A DNA stretch of 64,000 nt from Fomitopsis serialis (taxonomy: Eukaryota > Basidiomycota > Agaricomycetes > Polyporales > Fomitopsidaceae): assembly GCF_022376445.1 (NCBI RefSeq), contig NW_025954980.1, positions 372,001 to 436,000 on the forward strand, given 5' to 3'. Below the pieces are notes generated by a model, which made no database searches, was not told where the DNA came from, and saw only the letters and a list, made by a program, of their open reading frames with translations. Positions 1-12,437 of this stretch are shown piece after piece. A program made the translations under genes and the position numbers. The first letter of the stretch is position 1, and every line of letters begins with the position of its first letter.

Positions 1-780
1 GCGATGCCTTCTACGACGCCCGGGATGATGATATACGACCGGGCGTAGCCTGCGTGATTTCAATGTCAGTAACGCCAAACTCTGATGGCATAGTTAGCAG
101 CTACCTTGCTCGTCTGCGCCGATGACAGCCAGGTCAACATTGCGATGAAAGGCTGTCGGGGGTATCGACTTCAGCTGGTCGATGTTCAGGTCAGAGTAGA
201 CGGTCTCCGTCGCGTATTTCCCGTCCGCCAGCTCCGCGATTTCACCCGTGCCTGACTGCAGATTACCATAAGTCGTACGTAGCACCGATGAACGTGCACT
301 TCTCGCACTGACCGTGTGGATGAGGATAGGTGGTTGCCTAGTAGTTTCGTACGCCTTGCGCACGCCCTTCAGAAGCGCGACTATGGCGGGCAAGTCGTCC
401 GAGTTCGCCTGGTCAGGAAACCGTCCGTTAGTTCGTTTCCCATACTGTGAACCCTGAGATGGAGGACTGACCACGTTGAAGATAACGTGCGCGCGCGAGG
501 CGAGCGACTCGATCTTGTCATGGTCACTGAGAGAGGCTATCTCGGTTTTCACGCCCAGCTGCTCGAGCAGCTTGGCCTTCTCGGGAGACCGCACTGGCAC
601 GGTGATGTCGAAATTATCTGCATTAGGATGCTGCAGGAGGCGGTTCAAGACAGAACCTCCAATATAGCCTGGAAGATGCCATTATTACACGTGAGCTATC
701 TGAGCCTGTCTCTGCCAGTGGTATGAGACCATACACGTACCTGTGGCTCCGAAGAGCAAAATGTTCGTCTTGCCTGTCAT
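1..780 (-). CDS. NAD(P)-binding NmrA-like / extended SDR protein, copy 1 (C-terminus cut by window edge)
   Basis: Putative NAD(P)-dependent oxidoreductase or epimerase-like protein with a Rossmann fold; substrate unknown. The ATG is at 780-778. Exon 1 (780-741) encodes the start of the nucleotide-binding loop and splices in phase 1 to exon 2 at 668, giving the motif GATGYIGG (G-x2-G-x2-G). Further introns follow the NV and IHT segments, and another precedes GYARSYIIIPG, after which the gene leaves the window. The exons read in frame as far as visible, unlike the sister copies. It is nearly identical to the 18203-19658 copy, which lies in the opposite orientation about 17 kb away, including in intron sequence, so the duplication is recent. 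A TATAAAAG box lies 69 nt upstream. Family assignment is from motif and paralogues; the function is not known. Confidence 0.8.
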
Positions 781-848
781 GCCTACTATAATTTGCTAAT
801 GGATGGCGGTAGATTGAGCCGACGCAGGAGCTCAGGATGCGGTGGATC

Positions 849-856
849 CTTTTATA
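849..856 (-). promoter_or_regulatory. TATA box of NmrA-like copy 1
   Basis: TATAAAAG on the minus strand, 69 nt upstream of the ATG at 780. The same octamer lies 47-93 nt upstream of the start codons of three other copies (18149, 20771 and 38363), so the core promoter was duplicated with the genes. Confidence 0.6.
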
Positions 857-1448
857 TGTAGTGCTGAACACGCGTCGGTTATTCCATTAACAGTGCCCTT
901 GTCGATCCTAGATGGTGTCATCTCGAGGATCACTAAGCTGTCTTCGATCGAGGTTCGGAAGGTTGGCTGTCAGTCGCCAACTCGCAAGACCGGTCCACCG
1001 GGACAGACAATCAGTATTAGGGGCTAGAGGTATATATGTAAGAAGATGGGCGCTAAATAATTGCGCGATCGCCGAGCTAGCGGAGTGTCGGTGGCTCTGT
1101 AAGCCTGCTGTAAGCACTATGCTGTAGTACTGATACTGATGAAAAGTACTTGCCCATGCAGAGACAAGCATCAGATGGCACGTCGCACATGGTAGCCTTG
1201 AGCTTGAGTAATCGCCCAATGATGACCCTCCCGGGCCCTTCGTGGATTTCAGTTGTGCAGCAGCAACGAGTCGCGTTACACATTTCACCTATCCGGCCTC
1301 TCCAAGACTGGATAGCCAGCCTCACACTTGTCGGTGATCCCGTCTGAATGCTACAGTACTTGAAGGCGCCTGAGAATGCTTAAGCTTACATGATAGTCTG
1401 GTAACGTTAGAATGTGGTGGAGTTAAGGATGTCCCTGTCTCCGAAAAC
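857..1448. other. Intergenic region, no gene seen
   Basis: This lies between the promoter of NmrA-like copy 1 and the 3' end of the GH79 gene, which points toward it. Only short overlapping frames without motifs are present. A TATATA run near 1030 has no gene attached. Confidence 0.5.
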
Positions 1449-4009
1449 CTATGGCCAGCGCCAGGCATACGTCCTCCCAAGCACCCCAGCTCCGAACAGC
1501 ATTGCCACAAGCATCAACAGGCTGGGTGCAATCCCCGTGCCGCGACTGGTCTGGCTCTTTCCGCGGCTCGTGCTCCCCGCATGCGAACCACCGCCTGGCG
1601 ACCCGTTGCTTGTCGCCACCACGCTCGGGTCCACCTTCGTCGCCGTTGCCTCTACCGCGGTCGTCGCAAAGGTGTGTGTCGGGTACGAAGTGGAGGAAGA
1701 TGGCTCGAAGGAGACAAGCGCGAGCCCTGGCGCGGGTACAGTTATTGTGCATTTGTTGGCGGACGTGTCACATGTGACAGTCTGGATGGACTGTGTGCCC
1801 TGCAGCCGTCCATCAGACGCGAACTGGCCTCCCATAGTCTGTTGATGATGTCGAATTTTAGTGAGTTTAAAGTCATGACACCGTTTCGCACAAGTACCTG
1901 TCCTGCCCAAGTGATGTTGAAGTGCTCGCTAACCGACGGCGCTTGCAGATATCTCGTGACATTGATCAGTAAATGTCCTAGCTCCACCATAGCGAAGAGT
2001 GGCTCACTTAACCTGAACACTCCCAGGGACGCCTTCCTGGACCTGAAGGTTCACTTGCAGATCGTTCGCGCCCGAAGCGTCCGTCATAAAATTGATGAAG
2101 ACGGCACGCGCGAGTGAGCCGCCTTCGTACACCGCATAGCCTGGCGTGAACGGGTTTCCACCATTCATGCCTAAATCGACGACTTGGAGGTTGCCCGAGG
2201 AAGACGAGGATGTCGATCCTAGGGCTTCGGCCATAACGAGAACAGCGTAAAACGTAGATCCAATCGTCCATTGGTGATAACTCGACTGATTCGTAGGTGG
2301 TGCTGTCGAACGCCATTCGGTACAATTAGCTTCGTCATGCCGCCACATCGATACAATGGTACACACGAGTGAAAGGCTGTATGAAATGCATGAATGTTCA
2401 AGAATCGCAACCAAAGACAAACGTATCACGCACGTTGTAATACACATCTTGCCCTCCTACATGGACCAACGCGCCATTGAACCCTACCGCTGCCATACTC
2501 ATGGCGTAGTCCGTTAACCACAGCGCCGCGCCGAAACTGTCGCTCACTCCGGGAAAGCCGCCACAACTAGCTGAGTTCGTCTCGAACATGATGAACGGCT
2601 TGCCTGCTGCGTTGGCTATTTGCGAAGAGTTAACATAGGGCGCAACGATAGAGAGAGCGGAAGTATGGTTGAGGTAGTCCGAGAAAACGTCCTGGGGATT
2701 TATCGTTTGGCCGAAGGAGTTACCGTAGAGTGCGGCGCAATTGTCGTCGGGGTAGCTGTGAAGGTCAACCATGAGTAGAATGCTCGACATCCAATATAAA
2801 TTCACTTACTGCTCGACAGCTAGAGCTGACAGACTGTTCTGGTACGCCGGAATGAAGCCCGTATTCCACACATCTGGAAACGTCTGTGAGAAACACGTAG
2901 GTACACAATATGCATCAACTTGCCCTCCGGTGTCCAGTCACCGGTAGCAACGCTGGGTGCAATGAGATTGTTGTGAACTTTGATGTTCGAATCGGCCTGC
3001 ATGGCGTCTACGACCAAGGCGAATTCGCCGAAGTAGTCATTGGGTCCATAAGTCGCCTGGCGCAAGCCGTGCCTACCACAGGATTTGTCAAACGCGCTCA
3101 TGCAGTGACGCTGTCGTGTGACATTACCTTGCATAGAGGTCCGGTTCGTTGCCAACTTGCAGTCCCAGTAAATTGCCACCGAGAATGCTTTCACCATACT
3201 CAGCGATGGCAAGACGAAGGTTGGACGTGTCGTTAAGGGGAAGACCGAGGTACCATTTCGTGTCGACGAGGGAAGAGATGTTGGACAGGAGGTAAAGGAG
3301 TTCCGGGGTGTACAGCAAGCTCGGCGTTTGAGTCTGACCACCGTTGTCACGGGAAACACGAGTAAGTGTCATTTCGCATGCCAAAGACATGGAATGAGTT
3401 ACATACCGGGTTATTGACGTTGACCGCTTCCTTCTCGACAATCTTGTCCTCGGGGAGCGATTGTACAAGCGCAGCGTACTCCTGCGTGTTACCGCCAACC
3501 CGGATGTGCACACTCCCGCTGCGTTCGGCTACGAGCGCCATGAGGTTAAGGAATGGTACTTGCAGACGTGATCTACAGAGTATCAGTCGACCGTCAGGCC
3601 ATAAGTGTTCTGGGCCACTCACCCATTGAGACCGACTACACGATCGGAGGACGAGCGCGTGAATGAGAACAGGCTACATGCAGCAAGAATTGCACTCACG
3701 GACTTGCTCAACAACAGACATCTCAATCGAGAAACCAAGGAATGCCCCTCCGGGTGAGATGGACAACGCCGAAACGTTCCCTGCGTTGTTCGAAACTTGA
3801 ACACCGAACTGCGTGGGCGGTGCCGGACTGGGGATGGGTGGCGGGGTAAGAACCGTTGGATCGTACGCTGCGGCACCAGTGTAGACAGCGTTCGGCGCAG
3901 TGCTCGTGGTCGTCATCGCCCCAAGAGGAGCCTGGTATACCGTCACAGCATGAACCGCCGTTCCAAGTATGCACGCCAGCGTGAGCCGGAACCAGCGAAA
4001 GGGTAACAT
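1449..4009 (-). CDS. Secreted, probably GPI-anchored glycoside hydrolase family 79 (beta-glucuronidase type)
   Basis: Retaining glycosidase expected to release glucuronic acid or 4-O-methyl-glucuronic acid from proteoglycan, arabinogalactan or wall glycans outside the cell. I reconstruct eleven exons giving about 661 aa: 4009-3700, 3635-3623, 3572-3407, 3333-3128, 3072-2924, 2873-2810, 2755-2430, 2376-2365, 2302-2008, 1952-1898 and 1838-1449; the sum is divisible by three. A signal peptide (MLPFRWFRLTLACILGTAVHA) is followed by the GH79 core: GFSIEMSVVEQVLG, QVPFLNLM, IRVGGNTQE, LQVGNEPDLYA with the expected acid/base Glu of NEP, and FETNSASCGG with the expected nucleophile Glu. The tail is Ser/Thr/Gly-rich and ends in a hydrophobic segment, as in GPI precursors. 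Two exons are only 13 and 12 nt, and one intron (2923-2874) appears to be GC-AG. No frameshift was found. Confidence 0.88.
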
Positions 4010-4803
4010 GTTGGGTCGTCTGCGAAGAGCGACTAAATCCGCCACCGAGAATGAATGAAGGCACGTTAGTATGTGAGCAGACGAGTGGTTGAGTCAAAGA
4101 TACAGAGGGCGGCGGAGGGGCGAACGGGTTCAACGACTTGCACGACACCCTCCCACATGTCACATATCACATTCCCGATCGGTCGGTGACGAGGCATGTC
4201 AGGATGTCGTGACCATACAGACTCGCGTTTGGCTCGACCACTTGATTTCTCCCCAACGCACTGGTAAACAAGTAGTCATTGACGATGTGGGAAACATGTG
4301 GCCGAGGTAGCGCGAGCATATCGTATCGTTCAACAGATGATATGGTGTTTGCCGCAGGATGAGGCAACGAAAGCTACAACCTGTCGTGATACGATCAGCC
4401 GTGTTCGCACTGCGAGCAATTTGCGCGAATAACTCACCCGCAGGGTGGTGCGACGATCCATGTCATGCAAACCACGCAGAGAACAGAAGTCGCTACAATG
4501 TACTGTGATGGATGCTATGTATAGATGTGAGACGTAGTCGCGGTATGCGAACATAAATATCAGAGTAGCAGTGAGTGTGCGCAGGACCGCAGATAGATGA
4601 TGACGTGGCCAGAGCACGAGGGGGTGTGTGAGCAGAGCAGAGCAACTAAACAAGAAACGCAAAGCTATCGGACATGAGATCGTGTAGATTAGAGAATGTG
4701 CGTTGTGAATCAGAACCGGAACATCACCAGAACGTTCTCGTTCATCTGTCGTGCACGCGCCAGCGTCCACAGGCTTGAAGATACGCCGACATAGACCTTT
4801 TGT
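4010..4803. other. Intergenic region, no gene seen
   Basis: About 0.8 kb between the GH79 start and the 3' end of the Ser-rich protein gene. It presumably holds the GH79 promoter, but I see no clear TATA box. The 146-codon minus-strand frame at 4330-4770 has no domain or natural composition. Confidence 0.5.
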
Positions 4804-6739
4804 TTATATCAGAACGCCGCTGCTTGGTGGGGCCACGGTTGACATGGTCCGCATGCGCATTGCTGTCGCCTGAAGGCTTGAGTACGATGACGTGCGATAC
4901 ATCATACCCGTACCCGTGCGAGGCTTCGGCCTCGGCCCTGCGACCAGCGGCCGGGCACGCGGCGACGGCGAGCGCGACGAAAGCGATGTTCCAGGACTTG
5001 GACTGCGCGGGGAGTCCGTAGGGGTGCGAGTGGGCGAGCGAGGGGTATACGGCTGTGGCGGCGACAGCAAAGGGCGGGGCCTAGGCCCCGTACTGTACGA
5101 TATACTGCCCGTAGATCGCGACATCGAGATAGTACGCGGACGCGTAGGTTCAACACCGGGAGGCTTGCCTTTTCCTAGCGTTTGTTGGAGGCTCGACATA
5201 CTGCCTAACTCAGAGGACGGTTGTGAGAGACGCGAGAGCGCACTCGATTGCGGGAGGCGCAGGGGTCGGGGTATCACGCCGGTCGACGTCGTGCTCCCCG
5301 CAGACTGAGTGGACGATCCCGAGCTGGAATATGCGGAACTGGACGAGTATACGGACCCGGTACTTGCACTCGACGTAGTGGACGTCGTGCGAGAACGCAA
5401 GGCGGATGCAGTTGGAACGGCGACGGATGCAGACCTAGCCTTGCCGCCAAACGTGCCCGTCGAGTCGGTACGGACGCGGGAGAGCGCGGCTTTGACCTCG
5501 GTAGACTTGGGCAGTCGCGCGCGAGGGACCGTCATACTAACTGAGCTCGGAGGAGAGGGCATGGGCAACGAACTCGCAGTGGGCGGAGTGCCGACAGCAG
5601 TCGACTGAGCACGAGTATGCGAAACTGGCTGAGACTCGGTAGACGAGTTGCTCCCCGCAGTACCAGGGCGCCCGAGCGAGGACAGAGAGGTTATGGAGAG
5701 TGAAGCAGACCGGGCTGTCCCTGGTTTGCGTCGTGTAGGGCGCACGGGAGCAGGAGATGCGACATCGCGGGAAAATTCAGAAGCAGGACGCGAGATCGAG
5801 GAGGATGGCTTGCGGGAAATCGAAGTGTGGATGAGGCGGCGGGTTAGCGTCGATGGAGCGTCTTCGTCCTCGCTGTCGCTCCAACCGAGACCCGTAGTCA
5901 GACCCATGCCCGCGCGCAACAGCTGCCCATCCCGGTGCCGACGCCTGCGTCTGACCGTGTCGCGAGGATCCTTGTAGAGAAGTCCGGATTTGGTCATGAC
6001 CGACCCCACTGTCGCAGATCAGTACGAAGTCTGAACAGAACGTATCAAAGACCTACCATTTGATACCACACTCAAAACACTCTTCGACCTGTCCAGCGCA
6101 TCGCCTTCTTCGTCCTCTTCTAGCAAGAAAGGAAACGGAGATCCAGGCACCTGCGGAAGCAACTTCGAGCGGGGGGATAGGAGGCCATCGCGGAACATAA
6201 GATGGCTAACGGTCTCTATCAGCCTGCCCAACACCCCTGTCCGAAGCTGATATATGGACTTACGGTAGCGGCGTATGAAGGTCTATGCTCGAATCCGACT
6301 CACTCCCGTCGTCACCCTCCAGCCCCCTCAAGTCGTCGTCTGACCCTCGCAACTCAGTGCCATCCTGATCCGTCCCAGAGACCCTCCATCCAAACGGGCT
6401 GGCCACAGAGCTTGTACGCGACCTGGTTGTAGACGGAGAGACTGCTACTGAGCTTCTGCGGCGTGGGCGGGGTGTGTTGGCGAGGATAGTGTCCAAGTCC
6501 GGGCTATCGGGTCTGTTGACTTGGTCACCCACACTAGCCTGTCTTCTAGCTGGTGTCTTCTTCGCCTCGGACAACTTCCGCACTCTCGTCTGCATGGGGT
6601 GGTCTGGCGACGCTGCCGGTTGCGACGGCGAGATGGGCTTCGGGTTGCTGGGTGTTCTTGCACGAGGCCGTGAACTCCCGAAGATGGCGCCTGAGCTTGG
6701 CGCAATTGGCGAAGCTGCCTCCACAACTTGAACGACCAT
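4804..6739 (-). CDS. Conserved fungal Ser/Arg/Pro-rich protein of unknown function (about 609 aa)
   Basis: Three exons (6739-6264, 6205-6057 and 6008-4804) with consensus GT-AG introns of 58 and 48 nt give a total divisible by three. The protein is largely low-complexity, rich in Ser, Thr, Pro and Arg. A short ordered-looking block spans the first splice, SIDLHTPLPHLMFRDGLLSP followed by SKLLPQ, and I recognise this kind of block from hypothetical proteins of other mushrooms. A basic stretch (RRRRRHRDG) with an acidic patch (WSDSEDED) follows at the start of exon 3. There is no membrane segment or catalytic motif. The ATG at 6739 opens MVVQVVEAASP; the frame stays open upstream to 6949 but without an ATG. 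It could be a scaffold or phosphoprotein; that is only a guess from composition. Confidence 0.75.
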
Positions 6740-8043
6740 CGTGCAGACGTTCTCCGAGACAGCAGTGAACCGCAGGTTTCCAGCCAAGGAAGACGCGCAA
6801 GGAGGGCTCGAGGAGGAGGAGATAGCTGCGGCGTGACGGTGCCTGCCCACAACCGAATGTGGTACCCCTGGACCGCTTGCCCTGAACACGTCTGTTCGGG
6901 CTGAAGCAAGAAAAGACAAGGCAGAGGTGTGTGGATAGAATTCGGCCACCCCGCGTTAATTAGGGACAGTGCCTCATGATTGTTCTCATGAGAAGTCAAG
7001 GATGGGGAACGAGATCAGACTCGGACGGCCACAGGACAGCGGACTCCCCCAGAATTGATGGACCGATGGGCCAGTGTAAGTAGGATCAGGAAGCCCAGCC
7101 CACGCTGCCGACATTCGAACTTTTCACTAGCAGGTCAATCCCAGGTAAGAGACAGTCTTGACACGTCGAGATGAGGGTAGTCAGGATGGTTGATGGTCTA
7201 TCAAAGCATCTCATCATCGGCTGATGAGCTGAGGGTAGTATAGCGTCTACGACCTCGGGGGCGGTGTTTGGCTTTGCGTTTGGCAAGAACAGTACGTGTA
7301 TGATGATCATGATTCTGCTGCTGAACATTCTTCACGAGCAATACGTAGGTCGTATCCTTTCCAGTCACACATAATGGAATTCCCTACTGCGTTCAAGCAA
7401 GTGGCACTTCCGGACTCATTTCATTCGGCACTGTGTATGAATCTTCCGGGGCCAGTGTACGCTGCTGCTCGATGTACTGCGACACGACGTCTCTGCTAGC
7501 CCCATTCGGCGGCCGATGCGTCATGATGAGATGCACCACGCACTGACCGGTGGTAAGCAGTACTAGTGTTCATCGCTCGTACACGTCCGCTTTTCACATA
7601 CCTTTTCACACAAGCGGTACACATCAGAAAGTTCGCACACAGCCGTCCGCACAGGAAGATGAGTCCTGATGATGTATGTATTCATTCATCTCACGCTTCA
7701 CTACGCAAACGATGTGGGCTACTGGTACCAACTTCAGTTGGTCTTACCGAGGACGATTGATCTTAGGTGCAACCACTGCGACAAAGCTTCTCATGTCAGT
7801 CATCGGTGCCACTTGGATTGAGGATGAGCTTTATGCGCTCAAGTGCTCTGAACATAGAGCCCTGCATGCGCCGACATGTACATAAACGCTGGCAGCAAGC
7901 GTCGCTGTGCACACAGATCAGAGTTTCATCACGGTCTCTTTAATGCTAACTTTAGGTTCTATGACAACTACAGCCGTTCCATTATCATACGCCCAACAGT
8001 TGGTGCTGCCGTAGACGTTTCTTGACACGTCATAGTCGTCACA
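6740..8043. other. Intergenic region, no gene seen
   Basis: About 1.3 kb between the Ser-rich protein gene and the first DUF6534 gene, which are transcribed away from each other. Short frames such as those at 7086-7328 and 7566-7760 lack motifs and splice-linked partners. Both promoters should lie here, but I see no convincing TATA box. Confidence 0.45.
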
Positions 8044-9948
8044 ATGGCGGGCCCTACCGTGCATCTCGTGGAGGAGATGCTTGTCGCACTGTATATTGGC
8101 GGGCTGATACTCTTCTGGTATGTCGTAGCCGGTGTTGTATGGCCTCCTCATCGAGCTAATAACGCGCGGGTAGCCTGTATGGCATGGCAATGGGACAGGC
8201 GGCGTTTTACTATGTGAGTTACCCTGATGATCGACGTAGCTTCAAAGTATTTGTGCGTTTGCTCCTTGCCTCGATCCTGACGAAAGAGTTCAAGTCCGTC
8301 TATTCACTAGGTAGCCACCCTGTTGTACGTGCTTCGCTCCTGGCCGCCTCAGGATTTCTCAACACATAACACAGCATCCTGAATACCGTCGAGTTTGTTG
8401 CCGCAGCTCGCGTGAGGTCGAACTCTCAGTCAATGTCGTTTGCAAACTAAACTCGATTGCAGTTGCTCTATCAGTGTATCATCGAGGACCATTCAACCTA
8501 CGCAACAGTTACTCAACCAGTGTGAGTCTCTGAAGTCATTGCTAATGGGCGTTTAGACTCGTACTCATGTGTTTAACTCCAATGTACAGCTCAGATACAG
8601 TGAGTGAGATGTCGTGTTTTCGAACATTAGGCTTTACGGACTGATCTGACTGTCAATAGGCTGTCAACGTCTCTGGAGTAAGTGATAGATCCATCAACCA
8701 TGCTCCGGCCTCTCTGAAAATCAACTAGTGGACCGTAGTTTTCATGTCTCAATGGTAAGTGCCAATACGCAGAATCATTTTTCTTTCATGATTGTTCAAT
8801 GGACTGGAAGCTTCTATTTGCATTCATTACATTCCCGTAAGTACTCAATCGACAGTACCAAGCATTGGTATCTGTTTCATACCACATCGCAGTTCTCCAG
8901 CCTCAACGGAAAGCTGTCCGTTTGATGGTGGTTATAACCGGTGTAAGGACAACATCCGGCTTTCAATCGAACAAACGACTAACCTCAATCGATGCATAGG
9001 TCGTTCCCGTGGTACTCGGATTCTGTGAGTGTCATTGCATGCGACCAATTGCAACCTCGAGCGCTCATACGAATTCATACGATAGCCAGTTTCGTCGGTC
9101 AGTGGACATCCGTATCATCTCCTTACTGTCGCTGAATCGTTGCCCGTAGTTGGAGTCGTGCAATAAGGAGAGCAATATCTCAAGGATAAACAAGGCTGAT
9201 CTCCGGACGTGTCGCGTTCAGATATACTGCAAACCGCGACGATAATGACGGCCTCGCACGAATACGGGTGAGTACTATTACATTGGGAATAACGAAATTA
9301 TCAAGTGACCTGCGAGCGGCTAGTATAGTGGGATGTTTCAACAGACCGCAAACGTATTTGCCGATGTCTACATCACATTGGCTCATATTTTCATTCTGCG
9401 CGGTCTCAAGGCCTTTCTGGTCACTGAGACTTCAAGCGTCGGTTGTATGCTTCACAAATTGATAGTGTACACCGCAACACGAGGCCTGCTTCTCACGTGA
9501 GTGTCTCAACTCAAACCACCAGGCAGTGCATTCGAGAAACTCAGCTGACACCGCTGGCAGGGCTGTTCAATTGCTCGAAATGACAACAGTATGGTGCGCA
9601 CGCCCAGTCATGATGCGTATGTATCGATCGGAGGGGTTCAAATTCATCGTCGACAGCACACATAATACATACGTGTCGATGGCAGTGATGCTCCCTCAAA
9701 GCACCCGTAGGTTGCCTTCTAACACGATAGCTGGCATAACTGCGCTAACTGCTTATCAGTGTACTGCAATTCCGTGCTCGCGGTGTAAGTCTTCAAGTGG
9801 TCTTTCTTCTGCAGCTGCACTCTCACCTACTGCTAGGCTCAATGTTCGTCGACACATTCGCTCGAGCAAGTCAACAAGCCCAAGAGAGCTTGCCCTCTTA
9901 TGTAATTCACTCAACACGGCGGCGCAGACCTGCGGACCACCAGCCTGA
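8044..9948 (+). CDS. DUF6534-type multi-pass membrane protein, copy A
   Basis: Member of a mushroom-enriched family of about seven-helix membrane proteins of unknown function. Many short exons: 8044-8117, 8174-8252, one starting near 8312, and others. Exon 1 encodes MAGPTVHLVEE and splices to LYGMAMGQAAFYYVSYPDD. Later segments match copy B in order: QCFYLHSLHS, MVVITG, VVLGFC, then DVYITLAHIFILRGL (the DUF6534-like helix), TATRGLLL, AVQLLEM, FIVDST and LNVRRHIR near the C-terminus. The last exon ends at 9948. One segment present in copy B (VIVLTAVFLE) is missing here, so this copy may be shortened or may use another acceptor. Copy B lies 530 bp downstream on the same strand, indicating tandem duplication. 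The family is well supported; the exact exons are not. Confidence 0.65.
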
Positions 9949-10478
9949 TCATGTAGGCGCTGTCTGTCGTTACAATGCAGGCTATGGTTCATTTTACCCG
10001 CCGGACCCCAACACCAACACATTCCTGCCATATGTATATTTGGAAGCAATGTGGACGCGGCACCCTCCAACCATTCGCTGATAGGCTTCTGTTCATTATC
10101 CTTCACATCACTCCCACGTCACGGTGAGGCTATTCATATTCATAAGTTAATTCAATTCCGACCGTGGGATGACAGTTTTCGCTCCTCTCATCCAAGTCAC
10201 CCAGCTCGAGCTTGATTTGACATCGATACCACCATCTCTTGATAGTGATAATACGACGGACCTTCTGTGAGATTGGGATTGGTGGCCAGCGCTGATATTG
10301 ATGTCTCATGCCAGTGAACACAGTCCCTCCACACAGGCACACGGGTATTTCTAGTCGCTCAGCATAGCTCCTAGTATCAAATTCGATGGTTTGGCGCCCT
10401 TGCACTTGGTATAAAGACTACTGTGTGCCACTGGCGCAGACATTCAAATTCTTTGTCACTAGTATTCACACTACCACA
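9949..10478. other. Intergenic spacer between tandem DUF6534 genes
   Basis: A spacer of 530 bp with no coding signal. It contains the TATA box of copy B at 10410-10416. Confidence 0.5.
10410..10416 (+). promoter_or_regulatory. TATA box of DUF6534 copy B
   Basis: TATAAAG lies 69 nt upstream of the ATG at 10479. The third DUF6534 gene has the same element 66 nt upstream of its ATG, at 34486-34492. Confidence 0.55.
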
Positions 10479-12437
10479 ATGGCGGGTCCAACTATGTACC
10501 TAGAGGAGCGGATACTGGTCGCACTGTATACGGGCGGGGTGGGGCTCTTCTGGTACGTTGCCGCTCCGTGAACTGCATGATACTCGCTGAGCTGACGATG
10601 CGCAGCCTGTATGGCATGACAATTGGACAAACAGTGTTCTACTACTTCAGATACCCGGATGACAGTCTCCGTCTCAAAGTCTACGTGCGTCCCGTAGTTG
10701 CTTGGACTTGGATCACTGTGAATAAGCCTCATTTTATGCGTCAAACTGTACAGGTGGCCATGCTATCGTGCGTGCTTCCTTCTGGGTCGGACGTATTCTT
10801 CCACTGTCCTGTAGAATGCTAGACACCGCAAAGTCGGTCGCGGCAGCCTGTGTAAGACAACCTTAAATGTCTACCTACGGTGTTTGGACACTAATCCTTT
10901 CACCTCAGCTGCTATATTACTACATCATCGAGTGCCGTGCCGACTACGGAACACTTCCGGTGCCCGTGTGAGTCGTGAAAATTCGTTTTTGAGATATTTG
11001 TCGCGCTCATGTACAACTCATGTATGCGACACTGATACGTATACAGCACAGATACGGTAAGTGGTATGTTGTATCCCAAGGGTCACTTGTGTGACGATTG
11101 GTCTGTGCCTGTGGTCAGCTCGTTAACGTCTGTGGGGTAAGCATTCCACATTCAACACCGATGTAATCCGCGTCTCATGACAGTTGGGACTAGTGGAGCC
11201 TAGTCTTTGCGTCTCAGTGGTAAGTGACCGGCACAGTTCTATTGAGAAACCTCGTTCGTCGCTCAATACATTTGAAGTTTTTATCTACATTCTCTGTATG
11301 CCCGTAAGTTAAGCCAGTCTGATGTTGATAGCCTTATTCATTGACGTTCGCCCCAATTACTGTTTGTTCAAAGTTTTTGGATTACGATCGAGGACTGTTC
11401 GCTGGACCGTGGTAATTGCTGGTGTAAGAGGGGCACTTTGTCGTCGAACAAGCATGAGACTTACTTGGCTTGATGCAGCTAGCTCTCGTGGTCCTCGGTC
11501 TCTGTGCGTATACCTCGTGCGTCCTCTTGCGGTACCGAGTATTGAAGTCGCCATCTGGGATTAGCGAGCTATCTTGGTTAGTGACCATCCCATCACGACG
11601 TCAGCCCAGCAGATTGCTTACTTTTTCGCTCCTTAGGCGGAGTAGTGCAAGTTGTCCTGCCTCGAAGCAAAGCTCATAGGCTCTTTTATGTTACTTAAAG
11701 GTATACAGCAAGTCAAAAACGCCTGAATTCCCTCATGCTAATACGAGTAAGACTTGTTCATTTACGGAGATTGAACAAGTTGATGTGTTTTCGACTAACT
11801 AGGATAGTGGAATTGTTCAACAAACTGCGATTGTCATTGCCGATCTCTACATCACCTTGGCTCATGTTTTCATCCTGCGTGGCTTCAGTTCGTCACTAGT
11901 CCTTGAGACCTCGCGAGTTGGTCGGATGATGTCCAAGATCATAGCGTACACCGCAAGTCGAGGTGTCCTCCTATTGTAAGTACCGCTTAAGTTTGGTGCG
12001 ATCCTTCCCCACCTTTGGTATTGAATCCAATGTGGGCAATCCGCAGAGCAGTTCAACTCCTTGAGATGGCTATGGTGAGTTGCTGACACTACCTTTCATT
12101 TGCAGTGTGATTGTTCTCACTGCCGTCTTTCTCGAGTTCATTGTCGACAGCACGGAAGATACATACTGGTCGAGCGCAGTCATGCTAGGACAGAGCACAT
12201 GTGGGTCACCTGCCTACGTTATCGTTTGAATGGTTTCGAACTGAAAGACATGAAATACCAGTGTATTGCAATGCCGTACTCGCAGCGTGCGTCAAATGCC
12301 TTCTAAAGCTGTTTCTCACTTTCTTACATGCCCCGATCCCTTGCATGGACACCAGGTTGAATGTTCGTCGACATATTCGCAGGGGCTCGGAGCCGACTAG
12401 TCCGAGAGATCTTGACGTCGAACTTCAGTTCAAATGA
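10479..12437 (+). CDS. DUF6534-type multi-pass membrane protein, copy B
   Basis: Paralogue of copy A in tandem. The ATG at 10479 opens MAGPTMYLEERILVALYTGG and splices to LYGMTIGQTVFYYFRYPDD, then MLDTAKSVAAAC and LLYYYIIECRADYGTLPVPV. These are followed by very short exons, QCFYLHSLYA, a stretch ending WTVVIAG, and LALVVLGLCAYTSCVLL. The DUF6534-like region reads IADLYITLAHVFILRG followed by MMSKIIAYTASRGVL. The end is EFIVDSTEDTYW, YCNAVLA and LNVRRHIRRGSEPTSPRDLD before the stop at 12437. Hydrophobic segments repeat through the protein, as expected for about seven helices, with a charged cytosolic tail. There are about fifteen exons with short introns. Function unknown; a role as a membrane sensor is only a family-level guess. 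Confidence 0.7.
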
